DNA of 64,000 bases from assembly GCA_009761415.1 (NCBI GenBank), contig QUOL01000028.1, positions 1 to 64,000 on the forward strand, written 5' to 3'. Below are positions 28,366-37,980 of the stretch, one piece after another; position 1 is the stretch's first letter; each line of letters opens with the position of its first letter. Under the pieces are notes generated by a model. It saw only the letters and a list, made by a program, of their open reading frames with translations. It had not been told where the DNA came from and did no database searches. Origin of the DNA: Sarcomyxa edulis (Eukaryota; Basidiomycota; Agaricomycetes; Agaricales; Mycenaceae). Both the position numbers and the translations under genes were made by a program.

Positions 28366-28945
28366 CCTACACTCTGGTCGACAGTCACCCTAAATTCGGG
28401 TGATTGTCTCTAATACATTGTGAAATAAAGTCCCTCTAAATTCGTAGATTTCACTCTACAACAGTCTCTATTTAATTCGAAGTCTGTGTGATTTTCACCC
28501 TTGACATCTCGCATCTTCGGGGTGATATTACCCTACATTTCGAGTGAAAAAAAGGACCTCTATATGTGTGTAAGTGACCCTCAAACAGCGCTAAACATAC
28601 TCAAGTTGAGGTGCAATTTCACCCAGCTGGGGAGGAAAACATGGGTGACAATTGACCAATAGATAGGTGAATATCACCCTTGGAAACTGTCATAACTTAG
28701 ACCCAAAACAGGTCGAAACCCACCCTCAAGGACAACAGAAGACCACCCAAAAAAAGTCGAAAATCACCCGAGGAGACACGCAGAACACAGGGTGAAAGGG
28801 AAATCCAACGGGCGGTACCCACCCGTTCCTCATGACCCTCTCGATGGTTGACAATAGCCCTTGGCGGGGGATTTTCACCCGTAATGGGGTTGCAAAACAC
28901 TTTGTTTTCGAGTGATTCTTTGGGTGAATTTCACCCGGTCTGAGC
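28366..28945. mobile_element. MITE-like element, copy 2, with GGGTGAAA / TTCACCC repeats
   Basis: The stretch is packed with TCACCC and GGGTGA motifs and ends TTTCACCCGGTCTGAG at 28,945, the inverse of the start of the 12.9-kb element. The left end is less clear (near CTCTGGTCGACAGTCACCC, about 28,368). No transposase is inside, so it would be non-autonomous. The minus-strand gene to its right stays open well into the element (to 28,726). Confidence 0.6.
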
Positions 28946-31277
28946 GCCTCAGAGTCAGGTGGGACTGAGGTTTTGTGTCCGAACACCTGTTGGATACGAG
29001 CAACTCTTAGAGCATTAGGGGTCTTGCGGCGCGTGATGGAGGTGAGGGGCTGGAAGTCATTGTTTTCGGGCTCGTCGGGCTCGTCGGGCTCGTCGTCATT
29101 GTTGGTCAACCCAGAGTCCTGCAGACGTCGCAGAATAGGAGCTGCAACTGAATCAGGCGTAAGATGCAAAAACTGTCCTAAGAAAGCCCTCCAATCTTGA
29201 TTGCAGATTGCTCGCGGAACAAACTCCTCCGACCACATTGAGAACAAGACGACGGTGCGCGCTGCAATCCAATTGATGAAGAACCGAGCTCTGTTCTTTG
29301 TCTTGAGGAAAAGGCCGTACTCAGGGAAGAGATATCCCGACGTCTTTGTCAACTGAGTGTCCGCAGCGCTTGGACAATATCTCCGATTGACGCTGGAGAG
29401 AGCTATGACCCACAGAGGGATTGGCGGGGGCAGCGCTTCATCCATCGGTTCCTGGAATTTGTCTCTGTTAGGGGGAGGAGGCTCGGTGTCGCTAGCTGGC
29501 TCTTTCCCTCTAGTCTTCCTCTTCTTCCTTGGACGGCGTGAACTCGAGTCTGCATCAGTAGATGCAGACGCAGTGGAGGGACCAGAGTGAGAGACATCAA
29601 TGCCAACTGCCTTTGACATGGACTTCGACATGGAGGAGCTAGACACAGAGTTCCTAGTGGAAGTCGACGTTGTGCCCAAACCGGATTGAGTGAACGACAC
29701 AGACATGGATTTTGAAACGTTGGAACTGGAAGACGAGGACTTTAAGACGTTTGAACCGGGAGCGGCAGTTGACCTGGACATTGTCATCGATTTCGACGTT
29801 GTAGTTGATTTCGACTGAGACACGCTCGACCGAGCTGTCGTTGATTTTGACGCAACTTGCGGAGGACCCTGACTACGCAAAGTAGACTTGTTTTGACGAG
29901 GAGCATCTTCATCCTGATCGAGCAAATTGACAAAGTCGGGAGCGTCATTGTCGATAACAGCATTCAATCCAGCAGGCCTAACAGGAGCACCTGTAGGAGG
30001 CTCGGAAGAAAACAACAAAGGCGGAGCAAGCACTAGATAGAAGAAAATCATGGGATATTTAGATCTTATATGTATATTGAGGATCTCGAAAGAAACATAC
30101 CTGGCTTAATTGGTCTTGCTTCCCCAGTCCACAATTCATACGCAAAAGAATCCCAGTGCAATGGATCACCATCGAGACGAGCTGGGGCCTCTCTGATGCT
30201 CTGCCCGACTGGAATCATTCCAGCTGGTGCTGGCTCGTCATCCTGGATTGTCAGCCCCGGATATTTCCTCCCGTTCCTGCGAATCGCCTTCCCCAGACTT
30301 TCTGTTGCATCGCCAAAATAAATGATATCGAAGAGCGCCAGTTTGCCAGCTGCATCGCGGAAATGTGCACCAACGACGTCGACAGGAGCGAGCTCCTCAA
30401 CGACAGCGTTGATGTTCATCTGAGGGGGGAGCTTGTGCTTGCGACGTGAAAGCCACACCGGAACCCTCATTTTCATCATGTTTGCGACGACGTATGGATT
30501 GCTGGTGATGCAGCCCATTAGATTGGGCTCAGCGAGAGGACAGTCCTGTTCATTATACGGCTCGTTCAACCGGGGGGTGTAGACCGAATAAAACTGAACA
30601 AAAGACACGATATCTAAATACAGTCTTTGAAATTTGGCGATCTGGAGAACAAGCTCCGCCAGACTCATGGGGGCGTACATGAGTTTCGTCCAAAGAAACT
30701 GGATGGCGTTGTGAGGATGGTACAGATAGCTGATGTTGGCATTCTGAGTTGCATGCCACTCCTTGAATTTTGAGCAGGCTTTGTCGAACAGGGGCTTCAA
30801 TTGCTCCCGTCGTGATTTTCTCAACACACCAATTACGAGGCTGAACGCACTATTGGGACCGAGATGGAGATTGTCGAGCGTAGGAGTCCAGTAAGCCATA
30901 AATAATGGATCTTTCGGATCCTTTGTGGGAGGGAGGATGCATGTGTGTTGATAGGTCCAAGTCCACCACTGTGGCCACTGCGAAAATTCATATTGAGCAA
31001 ACCGGCCATCGGCACGAGCTTGCAGAATAGCAGGGCCATAGAAGACCAGGGGAACGGTCTCTGCGTTTGGCGAGGTGATGATGTGCCATTCGCAAATAAT
31101 CGAACCTGGTTGTACAGGGTCCGAGAGCCATCGAGTGCGTTGTAATGACCTGAGTGCGAAGATATTAATGTTACAGTGGACTCCAAACGCGCAAACGCAG
31201 GACTTACGTTTCTCGCCTGACCGATGAAAACGCTTGAACGTGGGCCGTTGAGGGTTGTACCAGTTCTGAGAGTCCAT
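28726..31277 (-). CDS. Repetitive-family gene, unknown function; C-terminus contributed by the MITE
   Basis: The first part (31,277-30,066, 403 codons) starts MDSQNWYNPQRPTFKRFHRS and contains TRWLSDPVQPGSIICEWHI, FAQYEFSQWPQWWTWTYQHT and ELAPVDVVGAHFRDAAGK. A possible 58-nt intron at about 31,205-31,148 has good splice sites but would shift the frame. After a short gap a second part (30,051-28,726) has a Ser/Thr/Lys-rich stretch (SSSNVSKSMSVSFTQSGLG), a basic PRKKRKTRGKEP, then VIALSSVNRRYCPSAADTQL and ALRVARIQQVFGHKTSVPPD. From about 28,945 onward the codons are in MITE sequence. I know no function. The Trp-rich N-terminal region is the best conserved in style. It carries the triple-hairpin intron in its 5' leader. 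Confidence 0.6.
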
Positions 31278-31326
31278 CGTAGGCAGAAAGGTGTGTGCGC
31301 GTGTTGGGGGGGGGAGAAAAACAAAT

Positions 31327-31526
31327 GCTGAAAAATTGAACAGTTAGATATAATTTAAAGCCATTCCAATGAAAGTGAAGTGGTGATCCGACCCCGAGAC
31401 AGACAGAAGAGTCAACGTCGCGATAGACGAGGACGCGGACAGCAGAGTCAACGCATTCTCGTTGGATGGACCAGGGGGGGGGAGAAGAGGGGAGCAAAAA
31501 AAAGGCAAAGAGAAACTTACCTGGTT
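31327..31526 (-). repeat. Triple-hairpin leader intron, copy 5 (one hairpin lost)
   Basis: On the minus strand a CCAG/GTAAGTTTC donor lies at about 31,525 and a TTTTTCAG acceptor at about 31,327, 50 bp before the ATG at 31,277. One good hairpin remains at 31,428-31,461 (CGAGGACGCG with CGCATTCTCG, loop GACAGCAGAGTCAA). The other block (31,391-31,422) joins the left arm CCCCGAGACA of one hairpin to a right arm CGTCGCG like that of another, as if a deletion ran between two identical loops. It ends GGTCGGATCACC like the others. Confidence 0.7.
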
Positions 31527-31529
31527 AAG

Positions 31530-31700
31530 ACAATAAAGGGACCGGTGGGGCGAAACCAAAAACGAAGACCAAGGAAATGTAAAGAATGAGGGAGAGGATG
31601 AGAGTGAGGAGGACGGCGAGAAGTGAGACGAAGACCCAGGCAAGGACGACGGTGGTATCAATGGTGAAGTTGTCTTGAGTGATGATTGAGATTGAGTGAT
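31530..31700 (-). CDS. Hydrophobic short exon of leader module copy 5
   Basis: The minus strand reads NFTIDTTVVLAWVFVSLLAV, then LLTLILSLILYISLVFVFGF, then APPVPLLS and TAA, 4 nt before the CAG/GTAAGT donor. One long membrane-spanning segment is evident. It aligns with the exon at 6,303-6,509, including the TID motif and the position of the stop. No ATG lies close by, so an upstream exon is likely. Confidence 0.45.
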
Positions 31701-32290
31701 GATGAGAAAGATTGACGAAAGTCCAGACGGTCGAAGCGGAGTTGGGCTGAGTCCGAAACTCTAATCACATGACTGAACACATCTTACAATTCTCGCGTCC
31801 AGTGTCAATTCTTCGGTTGTGCTGACAGATCAAAGACCGGTACGTTCAATCTATAAGCCTTTTACATATTATTAACCATATTTCTTAGTTTTTAATTCCC
31901 TCCTAAACCTCACAGAAACTTTGGTCTCAACCATGAAAGATCTTCCGCCCAATTAGGCAACACTTCAAACTTCCAAGTTCGAACTTCTAAAGCCGCCTTA
32001 TCTTTTTTTTGCATCGCCATCATCTTCAATCATTGTTCTCGCCATCGTCGTTGTCCTCGTCGTTGTTGTCCTCTTTGTCGCTTTCTTCTACGTCGCTGTC
32101 TTCAAGAAGTTCCTCGTATGATTATCGACTTGACCGTGCAAGATCTTAGCAAGAATTCGATCGTCAAGTTGCAAACTTCCACAGCCGCCTTATCTTTTCT
32201 CTCATCGCCATCTTCACTCGTTTTTCTCGCCGTCTTCGTCACTGTCTTTTTCTTCATCATCATCGACGGCCTCTGTTTTCACTTCTCAAG
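31700..32290 (+). repeat. Duplicated leader-module 5' part
   Basis: Two tandem blocks (about 31,965-32,110 and 32,155-32,290) share CAAACTTCCA, GCCGCCTTATCTTTT and CATCGCCATC, followed by sequence encoding hydrophobic residues (IIVLAIVVVLVVVVLFVAFF in the first, LVFLAVFVTVFFFIIIDGL in the second). The second block runs to the ACAG/GTAAGC donor of copy 6. This is the same layout as at 5.9-6.06 kb. Confidence 0.5.
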
Positions 32291-32294
32291 AACA

Positions 32295-32502
32295 GGTAAG
32301 CCCCTCACTTTTTTATCTATCCCATTCCCATCCCACCTTTCCTCTTGGTCTATCCAAGCAAGGGGGAGTTGACTCTTCTGTCCACCCCCTTGCTTTCCGC
32401 GACGTTGACTCTCCTGTCCGTCGTGGGACCCCGAGACATTGACTCTTCTGTCTGTCTTTGGGCTGGGTCACCAACTCATCTCGATTTTTGATTCCATTTT
32501 CT
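32295..32502 (+). repeat. Triple-hairpin leader intron, copy 6 (plus orientation)
   Basis: An ACAG/GTAAGC donor near 32,295 and a TTTCTTAG acceptor near 32,501 bound three hairpins: 32,356-32,395 (perfect 11-bp arms AAGCAAGGGGG and CCCCCTTGCTT), about 32,396-32,428 (GCGACG with CGTCGT) and 32,429-32,462 (CCCCGAGACA with TGTCTTTGGG, imperfect). The loops are TTGACTCTTCTGTC, TTGACTCTCCTGTC and TTGACTCTTCTGTC. It lies upstream of the family-1 paralog at 33.6 kb. Confidence 0.75.
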
Positions 32503-32504
32503 TA

Positions 32505-33600
32505 GTTCAAGATGTACTGACTTGCATGATTACAGGCAAAACTTGCTGTCTAGCACTCATTTTCATTCATGCTGTCGTACTCGTCTCGTACTCGTCTGCT
32601 TTCCGTGTGCATTCTCGTTGTTTCAACATCTACTTGGTTCAATCCATACCGTACGTGAAAGTTGGTCGTTTAGCTCCTTCAAAACTGACATCCCCTAGCA
32701 CAGATCCAGACTAGCAATCTCGCTCGTATGATGGCTTTGATTGACATCGACATTTTCCTGACACATTGTAGGTCTAATTTATGCATATTTCTCGATTCTT
32801 TCCGGCCTATCTCAATCAGGAGGCCTTGCATTTTTTTTTACCTCCGTTATTTCGGGCTTATACTGACATACGTTCTCACCCAGTCTCGTTCTTGTTAATT
32901 GTTTTGGAGAATATTGCCGTTGTTTCGCGTGATTGCCGGTCTGCTTAAAGGATATCGTTGTCGCATCTCGTTGTGAGTTTTCTCGGAGGATACACTCGTC
33001 GCTTCTCGTTCTTGGAGGATATTGCCGTCCGCTTGCAACATTAAGTATACATATCATACCGTTCTGTGTTTGTGTCCTGTATTGACTCCTCCCACTTTTA
33101 GCCCTCTCCATCATCTGATTGTGAACCAGTATAATATTCCCGAGCAAAACCCCTCTTCCTAATCCCCATGGTATCATTCCCCTTTCCATGCAGTCAATTA
33201 CTTCAGACTTTCCTGTCAGTGATTCTTTGCCGTGCTCAGATTTCTAGATAGTAGTCCTGCTGTTTCTTCCTTTTTGGACCAATAATGATGTGTAGGCTCT
33301 ACACACATTCTATTCTCTTTTCGTCACTGCATGGGCTTTGACACTCAAACTGATGAAATCTGCAGTCACGCCGAGTCCATATCGCGCATTGGTGTTTGTT
33401 TTGGGTCAAACAGCTCACCAAACTCAAACTCAAACTAACTCCCTGCAAGAGGGTGCCCTTGTCTATGGCTGGGGCCCGGGATATTCAAGTCGTTCACAAC
33501 ATTTTGCCCTCACGCCAAAATGCTGCGTACCTACATCAATGTCATTTCCGTACTAGTACTACACACGCAAATGCAGGAGTAAGTTGTTTCCTTGTCTACA
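32505..33600 (+). other. Region between leader copy 6 and the family-1 paralog, no clear gene
   Basis: By analogy with copy 1 the 5' exons of the gene should lie here, but I see no counterpart of the MAPPTQSRVTRSATRL exon. Short frames are present without family resemblance. Repeated TCTCGTT and GAGGATAT(T/A)GCCGT-like phrases occur at 32,900-33,030. Confidence 0.35.
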
Positions 33601-33619
33601 ATGTATTTGGTATATACTT

Positions 33620-34690
33620 ATTGACATTTTTGCCATCGTCGTCAGATCATGACTCTCCGTCTTCGGAGGAAGAAGCTGGCTCTTCGGGCCATGAAACCAT
33701 GCCGTCCGAAGATTCCAACCAGGTGGAACGCAAAGTTGGCCGTCCGCCACCAGGAGCAGTAAGGAGTGTAATCCTTTGACGTCTCAGCGCCAATCTCCTC
33801 CAACTCCCTCCGTGCCTCAGCACCAACCTCCTCCAATTCCATCCGCGTCTCAGCACCAAGCCCCTCCGCCTTCTGCAATTACACAACTCGCCGTGTCGAC
33901 ACCTTCTCCTGCTACGCCATTGCGTACGCCGACATTGCCAGATCCACCTCCCACCCCATCTGTCCAACGTGTCCGGACAAAAAGGAGGAGGACAGATAAA
34001 GCTGCCTCTAGGGCAATGTACCCCGCTTCCGTAGACATGAGCACCGTCAAGTATCCGTCAGCCTCTTCTCTGCAGCCTTATGAGCGAAATAGTGGATGGT
34101 TTGCGTACCGGTACGCCTTTTGGCATGCAACAAGGAAGATAATATGTCACGTTCAATATATTGGTGACACGCCAATTCTCGGTATTCCCGAGAATGAAGA
34201 AGAGGCTGAGAGACTTGTCAAGACCAACATCCAAGTCTTCGAGACTGGCGCGTTTCACCCACTTCCCAAGGGCTGGATTGTTCCTGCCCACCATCTCACA
34301 ACTTCTCGACAGTTTGCAGACGACTACGATGATTGGCTTGCATCCAAAGATTGGAGTCCTGAGGATCTGGAGACGGGACCTTGGCTGTCAGTGCCACTAG
34401 AGGAGCCCGAGACTCCGGAAGGGCCTGTTGGTGAGCAAGCGTTCTGTATAGACAGCTCGCCATCGGAAGTCATCGGTTGCAACATCGATGATGACTTACT
34501 CCCACAAATCAACAGTGATTTTGTGTGTGACCAAAGACTGGCCGGGTTGTGGATGTCGCGGATTTGGATGATGATCAAGATGAAGATGGACTTGCGGAAG
34601 CGGGCCATTGCAAGCATGGCATACACGAGTCCTGCTTTTGGTGGAAAATTTATCGGAAAAGCTACTTTTGTCTACCATATCAGTAGTTAG
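33620..34690 (+). pseudogene. Family 1, copy 2: truncated paralog of the gene at 1-3.5 kb
   Basis: An exon at about 33,640-33,765 encodes EEEAGSSGHETMPS, then VERKVGRPPPGA, matching the GHESMPT...KVGRPPPGT exon of copy 1. The next open stretch (33,776-34,690) has a Pro/Gln-rich part, RRTDKAASRAMYPASVDM, SLQPYERNSGWFAYRYAFWH and FADDYDDWLASKDWSPEDL, and SSPSEVIG then LLPQINSDFVCD. All are counterparts of copy 1 motifs. After CDQ the homologous acidic sequence (VVDVADLDDDQDEDG) is in another frame at about 34,548, so the frame is broken. The conserved second half of copy 1 is absent. Function is unknown. Confidence 0.6.
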
Positions 34691-34821
34691 TTTGTTCAAC
34701 AAGTTTTCTTTCTTCGTAGACTTTTTGTTTGATTTACATACACTTTTCTACGATGATAGATAGATAGTACTAAATAGAAACTATTGCATTAGGTATATGT
34801 TGTTAGCCATCTATTGTATAG

Positions 34822-34905
34822 TGCCGTAGTGTAGCGGTAACACGTTACGTTTTTTTTTTTACTTTTAAGAAATTTACAATTTCAGGCTCAAGGTTCGACT
34901 CTTCA
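34822..34905 (+). repeat. tRNA-derived remnant (SINE head or tRNA pseudogene)
   Basis: GCCGTAGTGTAGCGGTAACACG matches the D-arm/A-box style of tRNA genes, and GGTTCGACTC (34,892-34,901) matches the T-arm/B-box. Between them lie a T-run and AT-rich sequence instead of an anticodon arm, so it is not a functional tRNA. Confidence 0.5.
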
Positions 34906-35424
34906 ACAAGTCATTTTATTTCCATCCATATGCTTGGCTTTTTGTTTGTCAACACCAGAATATGCCCAATTCCATATGATATTGAATAACTTATATTCTC
35001 AGATGTCCGAAAATATATAATATGTCTGATGGGCGGACAGCAAAGTTGAGAAAACACCAAGAAAACACCGAGAAAACCCTGAGAAAGCTCGGATAAATTG
35101 GGAGAAAACACCAAGAAAACATCCAAGAAAACCTGGAGCAGACGCTGAGAAACACCGAGAACACAGAAAACACCAAGACGTAGGGCATGTTTATTGCCAT
35201 TTCCACTTCCAATCCACGTTCATTCACATCATTTTACATTTACCTGCATTTTTGCTGCATTTGTTGTCAAATAAATTCCTTTCCAATCCAGGGCATGAAT
35301 TTTGACACTACAAAGTAGTACTTCATGTTTGATAAACCGTACAGCAGTCGCGCTCGATTCGAACTCGATTCGAGCGCAACTGTGATGGAAAAGGGTGTCT
35401 GCAAAAACATCATAAAATATATGC

Positions 35425-35534
35425 ATGGTCGGTATTCGAACCTGAGTAAAGGCGCGCGCTTGATCCAATCACGTGACTCGATGACGTGTGAACGAGTGTA
35501 TGTTTTGTGGAGTACACTCGTTCGCACGTCATCG
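35425..35534 (-). repeat. Hairpin element with TGTTTTGTGGAG loop, copy 1, beside a tRNA-like B-box
   Basis: The arms 35,479-35,500 and 35,513-35,534 pair over 22 bp with one mismatch; the loop is TGTTTTGTGGAG. On the minus strand the arm is followed by GTGATTGGATCAAGCGCGC and CAGGTTCGAATACC (A-box and B-box like). Two more hairpins with the same loop lie at 57.5 and 57.8 kb. Confidence 0.7.
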
Positions 35535-35544
35535 ATCACCTGAT

Positions 35545-35790
35545 TAGTCCGAGACACATTATCGATTTGAGGCACAAGCTCGATTCGAGACACACGCTCG
35601 ATTCGAGACACACGCTCAATTCGAGACACACGCTCAATTCGAGACACACGCTCGATTCGAACTTGTGCGTGGATCTAGCATCGTGTTCGAATTGAAGTAG
35701 CGAAATATTCGAGGCACAGGCTCGATTCGAACCAGGATAAAAAAACATTTGACTTGCACTATTAGAGGCATGAGTCCAATTTGAGGCACG
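35545..35790. repeat. CTCGATTCGAGACACACG tandem repeat
   Basis: An 18-bp unit is repeated about five times at 35,578-35,668, with degenerate units (GAGGCACAAGCTCGATTCG and similar) before and after, to about 35,790. The inner CTCGATTCGAG is palindromic and also pervades 57.2-58.1 kb. Confidence 0.85.
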
Positions 35791-35941
35791 AGCTCAATTA
35801 GAACCGCTGTGCCCAAGATAAAATACATATATATACGACTCACTATGGTGCGCTTCAATAGCAAGCTTGATCCACATGGTTTAATTTTTTTTATACTCCA
35901 AGTATTCAAATACATCTGAACAATTCTGATTACAAGCAAAT

Positions 35942-37634
35942 TCAGGTATAGAGAGGGTACATGTCCTTGTGACGTTCGTACGTAGATCTTATGGATTCTA
36001 GTACGGTATTGGCAACCTTGACAGTCATGGAATCCTCGCTGATAGATTCCGTGAGGGCTGATTGATCCAGTCCTGCTGCTAAACCACGCTCGATGTTACC
36101 CACTGTGAACCCTATTCCATCTTGTTGTCTCATTACCGTTACTTCCATTCGTGCAAACCCCAAAAGAGAAGATGGATACGAACATCGGGGTTGTTCTACG
36201 TGGACCAATTCTTCGAGAATGATGCGGCAGAACGATTGGAGTTCTGTCATTCCATCGCGATGAGGGACAGCACGGTCCCAGAGACTCCCGTCTCTGAAAG
36301 TGTCCCTGAGGTGTATGTGAGAAATTTTGGGTTGGACATGACCATGATATACGTTACCCTGCTTTTAGAGAAGACACGCATACGATATTCTCCACAATTT
36401 TTGCATCACGGCCTGGTAACATGCCCAGCACAAATACTATATCTCCTCCTGCTAAACACACCCGAAGCATTCCTGCCAGCGGAATTAACGGTAGAGCGTC
36501 TTCGAGAAAATACTCCTGTACCGGGTGCGACGGAAACGGAGTTTGTACTCTGAGCGTTGTGGTCGTAGGGAAAGTACTACATTTTTATCTGAGTAAATAC
36601 TCATATGTGTTGTGCATACCAAAACGCTCACCTCATCATTCGAACTTCCCACTGTGTATGGCCAAGAGGTGCACGATAAACACCTTGACGTAGAGGAACA
36701 TTTTGAGAGTGGGTCAAATCCAAGCTGGTCCTCAGCTTGTGCTCTCCCATCATAATCTCCTCCACTGAGGGCCATATCGCTTTTTTGGTGTTGAGCCTTC
36801 TGAGATCGTCCCAAAAGCTCAAGGTGTCGGTGAGTCTAATAAATGATCATCAGTACGTCATAACCAAAATTTGGTTTATCCTTACCTGTTTCCTTTCTCA
36901 AACATATTTTCGTCCTTGTTAAGCCCAACCACAACGATGTTCCAGTCGCTCAATATGTTTGGATCTTTTCCCTTCCGAATGACATCTTTGAACTTGTTAT
37001 GCGGCATCATCCCAACTTTTGGGTGTGCCTCCGGATCGAAGTCGACCCGGACAGGATTACCACCGGCCATATGGTACGCAACAAAAGTCTGCAAATACAT
37101 TCAATTGCATGTAATAGATCGCAATCTTACCACTTACCCAACAGTGACTCCAAAGTCTGTTCTTGCTGCCACTCAAACGCATGCATTCCGAAATCCCCTT
37201 AATGTGGGTGCGAAGGCTTGCCATCCACTGCTTATCCAAACGACTGTCGCTTTTATAGTCGCACTGAGCCCGGAATGTTTTGAACATCGGGTCAGGGTTG
37301 TCGATATCTGGAATGACAAACAGTATCTTGAGGTCTGTTGTGCGTGCTTTCGAGGGTGTTGCGATGGTTATAGTCGAAAGGCCATGTGATACGTAGGACA
37401 CCATAGATCCAGTTGACCCTTTTTTCCGTATTGCTTGTGGGATTGATCTTCCTGAATCTGTGGGATCAGCGTCGCCTACAAGCAATGAAAATCCGGGACA
37501 CCGGCTGGAACAATTCGGGTGGAGTTTTTTGTTCCTCCGATGTTCGTACAACCCTCCTGACTTGGGTGTATAACCCTCCTTGCAACGTCGGTTTGGGCAT
37601 GAATGAGGACACGGCTGTTGACGATGTCAATTGA
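35942..37634 (-). CDS. Unclassified multi-exon gene, family 2, copy A
   Basis: Minus-strand exons in order: a Cys/His-rich start near 37,600 (CPHSCPNRRCKEGY, then SGGLYEHRRNKKLHPNCSSR and CPG), SKARTTDLKILFVIPDIDNP and LDKQWMASLRTHIKGI. An exon at 37,100-36,882 reads VAYHMAGGNPVRVDFDPEAH and DWNIVVVGLNKDENMFEKG. The next, at 36,822-36,628, reads FWDDLRRLNTKKAIWPSVEE. The terminal exon at 36,250-35,942 reads LQSFCRIILEELVHVEQPR and SLLGFARMEVTVMRQQ. Copies B and C share this order, so the exon set is credible. The N-terminal C..C..GGL..H..H..C pattern suggests a zinc finger. I do not know the function. The first exon (ATG) was not located. Confidence 0.6.
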
Positions 37635-37980
37635 TAACAAAAAATGTACAGTTTGTCAACACTTCACTATCATCTGTTGGGATGCCTGTAGCAGGCTTCA
37701 GTCTTTGATAGCAGACACACACGAACAAAATATATACTCGCCATATTGGTCAACGTGAAATTCTGCCTAGCAAATGTCGAGCACCAGGTATTTGACGCCC
37801 GATTCACTTGATATATGTGTTCCATAATTAATAAGGCTATAAATATTCCAACCAATCCACTTAATTTTTCCTTTTCTTTTGAATCCACAATACCCTGGCT
37901 TATAGACTGCAACGGATGAATTGATATGGTAGTAATACAAAGTAACAAAAATCAAAAGAAGTAACACAAACAATCCACTA

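Noticed and set aside
31148..31205. 58-nt intron in the MDSQNWYNPQRP gene
   Set aside because: The splice sites look good, but removal shifts the downstream conserved frame, while reading through keeps it. Left unresolved rather than annotated.
34822..34905. Functional tRNA gene
   Set aside because: A-box and B-box are present but the anticodon arm is replaced by a T-run and AT-rich sequence, and the acceptor stem does not pair.
35545..35790. Regular repeats considered as a CRISPR array
   Set aside because: Units are contiguous 18-bp tandem repeats without unique spacers, and the genome is eukaryotic.
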